Shown: in pieces, positions 48,301 through 60,300 of the stretch
How the letters are laid out: each line of letters begins with the position of its first letter
Position numbering within the stretch: position 1 is the stretch's first letter
DNA from: Undaria pinnatifida
Lineage: Eukaryota; Sar; Phaeophyceae; Laminariales; Alariaceae
DNA: 64,000 nt
Assembly (NCBI GenBank): GCA_012845835.1
Contig: JABAKD010000029.1
Span: 7,873,048 to 7,937,047 of the forward strand
Reading direction: 5' to 3'
Translations under genes and position numbers: made by a program
The notes under the pieces: generated by a model
Told to the model about the DNA's origin: nothing
What the model saw: only the letters and a program-made list of their open reading frames with translations
The model's database searches: none

Positions 48301-51300
48301 TACTTTTTTTTGGAGTAGCGCAGCTTACCGTTGTATTGCGAACACATGTCGCATGCTGGCATGCTTAACGCAGCACGAAAGCTCAACCCTTTTTAGCACC
48401 CGAAAACACCTCCCTATGCTATTTCCAAGTAAATTTTTCAGGCTACTTTTTTTCGGCGCAGCGTAGCTTACCGTTGCATTGCGAACACATGCCGCGTGCT
48501 TAAAGCAGCACGAAAGCTTGACCCTTTTTAGCACCTAAAACTCTCTATTCTACTTCCAAGTAATTTTCTCCAAGAATGGGTTTCCAGCGGTAAAGGCGGT
48601 AATACCGCAAAGGAACAGGGGGGGGGTCACTCGCGCGAGTGACCCCGAGCCACCCCAAAAAGAAAGAAAAAAAGTAGGTGATCCCCGTATGATGTACCCC
48701 ATGGCTGTGGTGTTTTTGAAGGATATTTCCCGAAATTTGCATGTGCCAGATTGTTCCAGGCGTACCAGTACACAATAGTTTGTCCCGTGAACGTTAAGCA
48801 TGACTCTGGAGCAGTTGCAAGTTGTTAAGAGGGTGAAGACTTGAAAATTCGAGCGATGATGAGCCTTTCCAACCCGTTTGGAACTGCTGCTGCTGCTGCT
48901 GCTGCTGCACCGATTGCTTCCGGGACAAAATTGGAATTTGGAAACCAAGTTGTGGTGGTGAAAACGCGCCCTCGTTTTTGGAAGATTGGAATAATTGTAC
49001 CCACGTTTCGGAGACGAACTGCGTGGCATCTTGAGCTGGAAAATAAATGTGGCGGCAAAACACGTCCTCGGTCTGGCCGGGGGGAGGGGGGGAACTGCAG
49101 ACACGTTTCGGAGGCAAAGTTTTTGGAACTAGAGTGGGTAAGCGCAATGTGGTGGTTAAACTCACGCGCCGTCGTTTTTGGGGGAAATTGGAACTACTGC
49201 ACCCAAGTTTTGGGGACAAGAGTGTATACGTGAAAGTACGAGTACTTGGAAGGAGATTTGGGGACGAATTGTGGCGGTAAAAACGCGCTCTCGTTTTTGG
49301 CGAGAATTCGAAATTTCACCCACGATTATGGCACACAGTACCGCTGTGGAAAACGAGTGGGAAGTTTATTGTGGCAGCCCCCGCGAAGTTGCACGGACGT
49401 GCAAGGTTTTTTAGATTTTCCCGTACTGTAAATTCAATAGCGGCTTATGTATGGCGGCTCCCTATGTGCAGGTCCGCACGAAACGACGGTTACGCTGCCC
49501 AGACCATCCCGACCCCAGACCTAACCCTAACGCTAACCCTAACCCTTGGGGGGCTCGAGGTCAGCTCTCGAGGTCGGCAGGGGCAGTATTGAGTTTACGT
49601 GCAAATCTGAAAACGTTGCACGTACGTGCAGTTAAACGCCTGGTCAGTATTGTGATGGTGAACACGCCCCTCGTTTTGGGATGAATCGGAACTGAACTTA
49701 CGTGTTGGGGACGGAGGACTTGGAGTTAGAGTTGGAAACAGCTTGGGGTGCTAAAACTTGCCCTCGCTGTTGCGGGGAATTTGCACTGCACCCACGTTTT
49801 GATCACAAAAGTACTTGGACTTTAACCCCTGTAGAGCCCCCAAACCCCTCCCTAAACCATTTCCAAGTAGTTGTCCCCCAAAAGCTGGTTTCCAACTGAA
49901 AAGGCGTTATTGTAAAGGGTTATATGCTCCTCAGGTGCCAGATAAACGGTCCGGTCTACTGTGAGGGACTGCTGTAGTAAGGGGCCAGATTTTTGTGAAG
50001 GGGCAGCGATGTACTAGAAACCCTGCCGGCCTGATGTACTATGGCCTGTGGTCCCTTGGAGGCAAATATGCAGGCGGCGCTTTCGTCGCTTGACCGGCGG
50101 CAATTTTCCAAATAGTTTGCCTTGACTGACGCCAAACTACTACCTGGTAGGTTTTCGTGTGGATTGTGGTTTGACACGCTTGACCGCTGGACGTTTTCCC
50201 AGGACTGACCGCCTCATGGCATGTTTTGCTTGGCATTGTCCGCCTGCTGTATTAGGACCCGGGCATGCAGTGTGGCATACAGCAGTACACGATTATTGAC
50301 GGTGTTGTATTATAAACAACGCGGCTTTGTAGAGCACTTGGGGTTCGAACGAGATGATTGGAGGACTTGGGGGTAGCGTCGCAACATCGTTCGTGGCGTG
50401 TGACACATTCGTACGCCATTGCTAGCATTGCCCGGGCACACTCACAAACAGTGCACAGAGAGAGAGGGAAAGCGCGCGCGCGTGTGTGTGGGGGGGGGGG
50501 GGGGGGGCGAGGGAGGGAGGGAGAGAAACTTGCATGGTCTAAATGTTTGAGGTATCTGGTGTCATGTATATCTCGTATGTAATGACATTTCCAAGCTCAT
50601 GTACGTGCGTACCTAGCGTTCTGCATCGTCGTGCCACCTGCTAATGATATACTGGAGTAGTGTGTATTGCTTACAACAGCACTATTAATAGTGCTATGAC
50701 ACATTATACTGCCACATGTACTTGATGAGCGTTCATGCTAAAGGAAGAGTCCCGGAGATACGTACTTGTTAGTACAAAGTACCCTGTACATTGTTCAATG
50801 CAGTTAATTTTTGTTGGCGACAGGGTTCTATGTATCGACCATAGACCAATAAGGCAGCAGGCAGCGAGAAAAACGCAGCCCTTTCCCAAAAAAATAACCC
50901 GAATTTCCCCGGAAGTAGCGACGATTGCTGTGGACCCCGAGTATGGTGGTCGAGAGTTACACGTGGCACAGGCTGCCACGCCGGAAAACTAATGCACTCG
51001 ATATATTGTGACTTGTGCACGCCAGCAACTTAGGAAAGCTGACCTTGTGTTTCTTTCAGAGATCGCCGAGTCACCGAGCGCCAAATATCACATTCCTGAA
51101 ATTTTGTGAACGAAATCACCGGCTCCGGTTAGGTCATGTGCTCGAGTCGGCGGGTATCCCCCCGTTCCCCATAGCGGGGTTTGCAGCTACCAGCATCGGG
51201 ATCCCAGTCTCTTCCGTGAGCAAACCTTCTTCAACGGGTGTCTGTGTTGGCGGCAACACCCCGGAAAGCATCCCACCGCCTTCTCAAGTTACGTGTGACA

Positions 51301-54300
51301 CTTGTATTCTGACCTTACAGAAGAACGGAGACGCCCTCGTTTCTTTTGTTGACTATCGCCACACCCTTAGCCCCTTCAGAGCCCCAAAATCCCTCCCTAT
51401 ACTAACTTCAAGTAACTTTGTCCCCAAGAAGGGTTTCCAGTGTTGTAAAGGCGTTTTATCATTATGGCCAAAAGGGTATGGTTATGGGTTCACTCTTGGG
51501 GCCGTTTTGGCGGTGGCTCGGGATAACACCATTTTTTTTTGCCGTGTCTGAGCCACTCGCACGAGTGACTCTCTACCTGCCGGCCGAAAATAAATTACTT
51601 TCGACGAAACCCTTTTGTAGGGGAGGGGTTCCTTTTGAGGCATTTGCTTGCAAGGGTTCGGGGTCACCCGGGCGAGTGACCCCCCTATTGCGAGTGACCC
51701 CCCTATTCCCGTGCGGTCTCAGACTTTCGAGATATTTAATTTTGGCGAATGTGAATCCGCGATGCAATAGTTAGCTACGCTGTGCACGAAGAATATCGCC
51801 TGAGATACGTTCGACAGTAAGGTACAGAGACACTCGTGCGAGTGACTCTGTACCTGTCTCACTGAGTGAAAGTTGGGGTGTTATACTAGGATACCATAGC
51901 CTTGGTGAGATGTAGCACCTGGTAGTTTTAGGTACAGAGACACTTGTGCGAGTGACTCTGTACCTCTCACTGAGTGAAAGTTGGACTACGATACCATAGC
52001 CTTGGTGAGATGTAGCACCTAGTATGCTTTTTTTTGGCGCAGCGTAGCTTGCCTTTCCGTTGCGGATTCATGTCGCAAAATTCGAAAAAACACGAAAGGT
52101 CAAGGTCGCATATATATATAGGTCGCCCAGGTGGCGTATCAGGTTATCCTCGAGCCTGGTATAGGTCAGGTTCGCGAGTTCGAGCCCCTCCGAGTGCGCA
52201 CTCGTATGATTTCGTGGGGACTTGCTCTTGCGCACAAATTGACTTGCGGAAAGCGCGAGAGCGTAAGATAGCAACACTCGATAAAAATCGACGAGCAGTG
52301 GGATTTCTGAAGCCTATGCGCGACAAAAAATTGAAGGCAAGAACCGGGGGGGGAAAAGGGACGACACCTGTGACCACGCCTTGTCCAGAAGCTGGAAAGT
52401 AGATGTGTGTGAAAAAAAAGGGGGGGGGGGAATGGAAACAGTACACCAGGTATCTAATTTCCGGAATCTTCCTTTGGGCACCTAAAGCTAACAATGGCTT
52501 CACGGTGAAGGGAATGCCCGTGCCACACGGGTTATTCTTCTAGTGGCGTATCCCCAGGGATCAAGTCGGGTCGAGATACTTCACGCATCCGTATACAACG
52601 GCAGCTTGCGCTGCTGGAGTAGTAAACGGGGACTGCCGGTAGGGACAGCTCGCGCTGTCGCTACCGCGGGAACTGAAGGGTACGCCAGGTGACGCTGGAT
52701 TGCAGAATACTGTTCTTCGGTTAAATTGAAAACACGGCCGTGTATGGAAATGCGTGGAAGTGTGGTGAGCTTGAGCTTTTGTTTTTCCCCATCCGCCGGA
52801 GGATAATGAAGAAAAAAGATGTTTGTGGACCATGTCAGTGCCTGTATCTCGCGGGGAACTTGACGTAGGGCTCTCTGATGCCAGGAGAAGCCCACCCTTG
52901 TCGTGCCATACCACATATATACCACATAACAATACCAAATAGCAGTTGGTAGTGCGAACGGGACCTACTGCTGCAGGTTCGGATTTTTGTTGTGAAGGGG
53001 CAAGATTTGGTCAAGGGTCCGACGATTTCCCGGAAACCGGTTGGCCATCAAGTAAGACCGTTGTGGTACGCTCGCGGGGGCGGTAAAATGCCGCGACGGT
53101 TCGGAGAAGCGACGAGTGACGTGGCGCTTCGGCGGGTTCTTGCTTCCGTTTCGACTCTTTGTACATTGCTACTGGTGTTGTTTTTGTTACTCTTTTGATA
53201 TGTGGGTTGCTCTGCAGCACCAGTTATGAGCGGTGCGAGTAGCTCGCTCTGCCTAAGGAGCAGTTACGATGCACTAGGTGCAAGGTTCCCCCTGCGGGAT
53301 GGGGTTGACTTGATGTCCCGGAGGAGTCGCAAGTCGAAAAGGGGGAACGAACACAGGCATTCCATGCAGGTATTTATATTGGCTAATAGGTGTATAGTGT
53401 AGACGATTGATAGCTCTGGAAGGTGAACTAAGCCCCTCTACAACTGGAAACCCCTTTTGAAAACAACTTACTTGGAATTAGTGTAGGGAGGGACTTGCGG
53501 GTGCTAGGTACAAGGCTCCCCTGCGGAATGGGGTTGACTTGATGTCTCGGGGGCGTCGCAAGTCGAAAAGGGGGAACACAGGCGTTCTACAGTACATGTA
53601 GGTGTTTGTTTTTGCTGTTGGATGTATAGTGTGCACTGTTAAATAGCCCTGGAAGGTGAGCTTGGCCTCTATGCATCTGGAAACCCGTTTAAGGGGACAA
53701 TTTACTCGGAATTAGTGTGGGGAGGGGTTTTGGAGTGCTGAAGGGGTTAGTCATTTGGCAGCTGTAAAGGGTAACTGGTACGCAGTGGGGATGTCTCAAA
53801 ACAGGCTTGAGGGCCGTTCTTATCGAACGCGAAAACGTCAGGAATCGTGACGAAAAAAATGTGGCTTTTTCGCGAAACGTGATATTTTGTCAGGAATCCG
53901 GACTTTGAATCGTTTTGACATTCGTTTTCCATAAAAAAAATGATGCCAGGATTTTCGGACGAAAAAAACCGTGTGTGTGTTCAACGTGACTTGTCAGAAA
54001 TTCAAAATGTCAGGAATCGTGACATTTTGTCAGGATTATTCGTGATTTTGAGGCGCTCGTTAGGAACGGCTCTTACCACGCGGTCTTTCTGAAATACAGA
54101 ACGCGAAAAAATGCCCCCAGTATTTCCATTGTGGGGTCTGCTCTCTTGACCCCTTAAGAGCTGCATTCACGTTTTTGGGATACATTACTTGGAATTAGTG
54201 TAGGATATCCTTTGGTGGTAAAATACTTGACCGTTTTATTAGCACCGCAGTCCCGACATGGGAACGAAACACATAGAGTTAGACTGGGATATTTTTAGGA

Positions 54301-57300
54301 ATTGGAAATGGCTTAAGGTTTTGAGGTTACGTGTGTCGAAACAGGCCGTGGCGTTTTCAGGTTAATTGAGGACGCTTCATGAAAAAAAAAACAGCAGTGG
54401 CGAATAACTTGCTTTTTTTTTACGGAAAATAATGAAAAATAAATGTCACCGGCAAAAAAACGAACCTTTCGCATTTTATTGACTGAAAAAAGAACCGCAT
54501 CACACGTCACGCACCCATCTAATTGTGACCTTTTGTCACATGACGTCTGGGCATGATTGAAACCCCACACGACTGAGTTCTGCTCGAGGCTGTTGACGTG
54601 GAGGCTTAACCCCGTTAGAGCCCCAAAATCCCCCTTACACTATTTCCAAGTGATTTGTCTCCCAAAAAGGTTTTCCAGCTGGAGAGGCTTTAATGGGAAG
54701 GAATTCAAGCACAAGTCTTACCTAGTACCAGGAATGTATTTTACTACATGCAACAACAGCCCTCTGCTCGTGTATGTCTATGTAAAATAATCACCTTTTC
54801 TTTGGCATGCAGTTCTCCGGCGGCCGTGTTTTTTCTCACACTTTCTGCTACGGAGCAGGCAACAAAAAAGGAGGTCTTCGGTACATTACGGGCGCATATC
54901 GGGATCCTGGCCGAGCTCCGTGGCGGCGCTCTGGGCTTTCAACGTCGCTGAACTCGGTCTTTTTTTCATTGAATTGCGTTCTGCCTCGCTAAGCCCAGTA
55001 GGAGCGATTGGAAATCTCCAGTTTGTTCTTTTTCAATGAGCCGCTTCGCTCTCAGATTTTTTCACCACCTCCGATCTTTCGCCCGCTGGACAACATCAGT
55101 CCGATTATCTTTACCCGTTCTGCTGCCTTCTACGCCGCAGCTACATACAGCCAACAGCAGCAGCAGCTCACCTCTGGAGCATCGTACGTATCTGTTGCCC
55201 CGAGCCCTGTGACTTGTTTTGTGCACCTTGCACTGAACATGTAACACACCTCGCCTGTGACAAAAATGCCTTCCTCCACCTGTGACACTTTGCCAGCAAC
55301 AGCCTCGCTTGCTGCGGATTTGGCGGGTCTCGACTGAACGCACCGCCATGAACGTACCTTTCGCGCCTTTCGGGAAAATCCAACGTCACGCGTTGCTCGC
55401 GGGGAACGCACGAAGCACAAAGCTTCCACAGCCATACAGCAGTACTCCCTCACACCACCACACCAACCGCCTCCCGAAAGAGCACAAAACTATACAATCG
55501 ACTCGACTCGTGATAAGAAAGGACGACGAGAAGAATCCACTCCAATTAATAAATATCGTTTTCGGCTCACGGGTGGATCTGACTGTATACGAATTGGCCT
55601 ACAAGTACCGGTAGAGTGAGTGCCCCAGACGTGTATAGCCTACTGAACGTATGGTTGCTATATTATACCTGGTACAATATATGTAGCATCACGGGTGCGG
55701 TAAGCTCTTACTGAAGTATACATTTATGCGACCTAAAATGTTGGAAATCCCCCCCCCCCCCCGCTATCTGCCTGGTTGGTGGAAACCCGACGTGCTCCGT
55801 CCCGGCATAGTAGGCATACGAGGGTCTATGGTCATGCGACTACGGCCATGCACACTCTGAGTATCCCCCCCTGCCCCCCCCAGCTATCTGCACGGCCCAA
55901 TGGACTATGCGAAAAAGTTGAAACTGCGATTTCGTGTCGGGGACCTGGACCCACCAGAAAGAAGAAACAGATATACCAGTAGTCGGGAGGAGGAGGACGT
56001 GGCTACAAATATGTGCCCGTGCGGCACAACAGTAGAGTAGGACTCACATTGTAGGAGAATGCGAATCATTCAAGGAGAAACGGGATGCGGTCAAAGAGAT
56101 GAGGAAATTAGAAGTATTTGACATGGAAGAGTTTGGTAGACCAGAGTAGCGAGGAAACGATCGCTATCCTAGGAGATAGATGGTGGCCGCAGACGGCGAA
56201 ACAGGACGGGGATAGCATAAGCAAACAGTTTCTATGTAGTGTATGGAAGAAACGGAATGAGCGCCTAAACGTTGGAGGTGTCTCATTTAGGAGTAGGAAC
56301 GGTGCTCCGTCTCGAAAGAGATGCGTGATCAATGTTCAAATGACTAAGGCAAGCAACAAGTGACTACGCTCCCCCCCATCCCCACCGGTTATGCATGCGA
56401 CATACAGGATATCCATGATAATGTGATGCACTCCACAGCCGTCAGATATTTGCCCCCTCAAAAACGGGTTCTTTAGTTTACGCGCACAGATTAACATCAC
56501 CCTGTTGACCCTGGTACAAGCTACACTGTAGCTCTAAGGGGAGTCGCCGATCTGTACCCTTTACGAGGACACGCACCCAGCAATACGCGCGATCGGAGTA
56601 ACACACACCGTTTGCAACGATGAGTTTCGACGAAATCTTATCTTCGATCTCACAGCTGGAGTGCATTCTATTTTTTTGTAACGCATGAATACGAAGCATC
56701 TCGCAGAAAGAATAATTATTAATAGTGCGAGTACGGACCACTTAGTTGGCATCACGGGTGGGAACGCCGTTGGGTACAGTGTGGTGAGGTGAGGCCGGAA
56801 CACGCAGGGATGAAGGGTCCATTGGAAAGTTGCGTGGTCACGAACTGCGCAAAACAATGTTCTGTGTGCACGCCTTTGGGTATATACCGGTATTATACAA
56901 ATAACAATACGCTCCAGCTGTGAGATCGAAGATTTCGTCGAAACTTATCTTTTCGAGCTGTGTATGATACTCCGATCGCGCGTATTACTGGGTGTGTGTA
57001 TTCTGATTATAGGAACGAATGTATCGTAGTCGGGGGGGGGGGGGGGGGGGGGGGGGGAGGGGGCGTCATGTGACCCCGGGTTTGAGTTACTACTAGGAGG
57101 GAGCGAGAGCGTAGTGCGAGGGATAATAAATGGGATGAAGAAAAATACAGGAACAAATAAATAAATAACCATGCACCACTATTTAATATTCTACGTGTAG
57201 TATACCGATATGCCTGGTGTCAGGTCTCTGCCCGACCATAAGCCTAAGCCCTAACCTAGCCCGAAATCATACGGAGTGGGATCAGTGCGTGTACATAAAA

Positions 57301-60300
57301 TACTTCGAAGTACAATGTTTTCGTGTACAGGTGCAGGCGTATAATACACTAGGCATGTACCAGGTATATTTTTTTCCACGGAACTGTACGACATAGAGCA
57401 CCGTCTACCCATGTACAATATACCACGTGCGTTGCAGACGAAAAGGAGAGGAGCAACTGCATTTTTCAACGTGCGGCTGCTGCTGCCGCACGTTGTTGTT
57501 GTTGTTGTTGTTGTTGCTGTTGCTGCTGCTGTTGTTGTTGTTGTTGTTGCTGTTGTCGTTGACTAGTTGCTGTTACTGCTGTTGTTGCTGTTGTTGTTGA
57601 TGATGATGATGCCGATGTTGTTCTGGCCTTGCCCAAATGTATCCGTTCGTTGTTGTCTCCCGAACACCCAGCACAACCAATGTCCGTTCTGATTCTTCGT
57701 CCCCTGGTCCCCTGGTCGGCCGCACATATATTATAACAATAAAAATACGCTCCAGCTGTGAGATCGAAGATTTCATCGAAACTCATCTTTGCAAGCCGTG
57801 TGTGATACGCCGATCGCGCGTATTACGGGGTGTGTGCCCTCATTGAGGATATAGGTCGGCGACTCCCCTTGCAACTACAGCAGTGTAGCTATCAGGGTCA
57901 ACAGGGTGATGTTAGTCAGTCTGTGCGCGGAAACAATAAAACCCGTTTCTGAGGGGGACAAAATCTGACAGCTGTGGAAGGAAGCGCATTAGTTTATCAA
58001 GTATATTCTGTAAGTCGTATAACCGGTGAGGGGAGGGCGGAGTGTTCGAAGGGGGTGGAAGCCGGGGGCGGGGGGGCAGGGGTTTCAGAAGGAGGGGGGA
58101 CCGGGGGGGGGGGGGGGGGAGGGTACTATATTTGTGCATGCCCTATCATAGTCGTATGACCATAGACCCTCGCATCCCTACCATGCCGGGACGGAGCACG
58201 TCGGGTTTTTACCAACCAGGCAGACATTGCTTGCACCAAGCGTGCAGCGCCGTGAGGTGTTCGGCGAGTCGCATGAAGCGTGAACTGCATCCTTCGAAGA
58301 ACCGCTCGTAAGACGGACTTCGGCACCTTGTGCCTACTTTCTTGCGTATGGATGACAGCGCCAGTGAGTTGCTTTGTGTTCTGGTGTGGCCACTTCAGAC
58401 ACAACAATGGGTATTACTATGTAACTGCCTCGTGGGTGGCTTACCATATTCACACTACGCGATGCGATCATTCTCCTTGTGCGAAGTTAGGGTTCTCCAC
58501 CCCGCACGATGTGATCCAACTCGATAACCATCATGGTGACCGCCAAAATAAAAGAAAAGAAAAGAAGAAAGAAAATGGTACCCTGGTTGTCTAGCTCACG
58601 CAGTGACTGGCATGTTTTACAGCGTTGTTGCCAACCGACGCCAACCCCAACATGCATATAATGTTTTACGGCGTCGGTGCCAACCGAGGCCAACTGTTAT
58701 ATATAGATTTGAGGTGGGGGGGGCGACTCAATCTATGCGCGGAAACCGTAAACCACTCTTGGGGAGAAATCTGACGGTTGTAGAAGGAATGCGTCAGCAC
58801 ATATACGAACAGTGCAGTGTGCAATATCATACCCATACAAGTATCAAGTACTAATGGTGCGATTGTATGTGGAACAAGCTCTTCGCGACTGCATTGCTCT
58901 TGTACCGGGCCGGTTCTCGGCCTCGACCACACCTACTGTCCCCCATCCCCCCCACAACCCCAACAGGCCGCGCGATAGTGGCGGTCCCAGGTTTTTAGTA
59001 TTGATACCGTGGCAACGTTAGTGTTAAGTCCACCCCCAACCATAACCCTACCTCCACCCTTTCCCCGACCCTCCAAGCGGGCGTGCTCCTAGGACGGACT
59101 CGGCGCGGTGACCATGCTGTGGTACTAGCAGCAGAAACATACCCCGCCCTGCCCCTCCTCCGTCCTTACCCCGACCCCTAGGACTACCCCTCCCCCATCC
59201 CCTACCCCCGACCCCTATCCCATACCCCTACCCCTGCCATTGCCGTCACCTCGCGGCGCTTCGTGCTTGGTACACGCAATGCCTTCCTGGTCGGTGAAAA
59301 ACCTTACGTGCTCTGTTGCGGTGTTGGATGGATGCGAAAGTCTATGGTCATTCTAATACGACCATGCATGAATCGCGGCATTGCAGGGATGTGAGGATCC
59401 GTGGTGCATCGACTATGATCATGCACGAATTCAGTACGGCCCCTCCCCCTCCCCCCCCCCCCCCCCCCCCCCAATACCCTCACCCACACCCTCACCCCCC
59501 CCTCTCCCTACCCCTCTCCCTACCGCCACCCCTATAGTGGGCGTGCTCGTATGGCAGGCTCGGCGCGGTGGCCCTGCTGCTGGACAGGGGGGCGGACGTT
59601 CGGGCGAAGGACAACGAGCGCTGGACGGGGCTGCACTGGGCCTGCCACACGTCGGCCACTGATACAGCCAGGCGAGAGGCATACGTGGTGTATGCACCAT
59701 TGCGAGATCACCCCCCCCCCCCCCCGCCCGAGCAGTGATACACATTGTTTGACGTTTCCAACCATTTTACCCCAGTGGTGTCGTTATGAGGCCCTTCGAC
59801 CGGAGGTTCGTATGGGCTAGGGTTAGGGTTAGTTAGGCATGGCTTTGAAAAACACAACAATGTAAGACCCCCCTCCCCGTACCCCAAGTGTTTTCAACCA
59901 TTTCGCCCCAGTGACGTCATTGGGCGGCACTGTCGACCGGTATTTCGTATGGGTTGGGGTTAGGGTTGGAGTTAATTCCATCCATGGTAGTAAACAAAAG
60001 AATGTAGGAGCCCCCCCCCCCCCCCCCGCCCCTTGAGGGAAGAATCCCGGGGCCAAGGTTTGTCCGAGATAGGTAGGCGTTTTACTTTACGGCAGAGGTG
60101 CACGATTAGTATTTGCCTTCTGAGGGCGAGGGCTTGAGGAGCTCTATATGCCTCACCCCAAAAAAACAGTTTTTTTTTTAGTAAACTGAAAGGTGGAGCC
60201 ACCGATGGGCAGACAGAACCATGGGCTAGGGTTACAGAAAATTATGTTGTAACCAAAAAAAAAAAATGATTGTTTTTTGGGTTGTAAGGAGCGCTCCCCG

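Larger units (their letters stand above)
33376..59537 (+). other. ankyrin gene intron 1 (26.2 kb), repeat-filled
   Basis: Donor GTAAGC, acceptor CCCTATAG after a long C-rich tract. Major repeats are listed separately. Stretches 34100-38090, 39300-40660 and 49910-51360 have only short frames with no recognised domain, dispersed TACCWGGTA sites and scattered CAG-type microsatellites. A small extra exon cannot be ruled out. Confidence 0.7.

Noticed and set aside
51015..51551. Plus-strand 178-codon frame
   Set aside because: Its second half runs through a family H element; the first part matches no family I recognise and has no clear splice partners.
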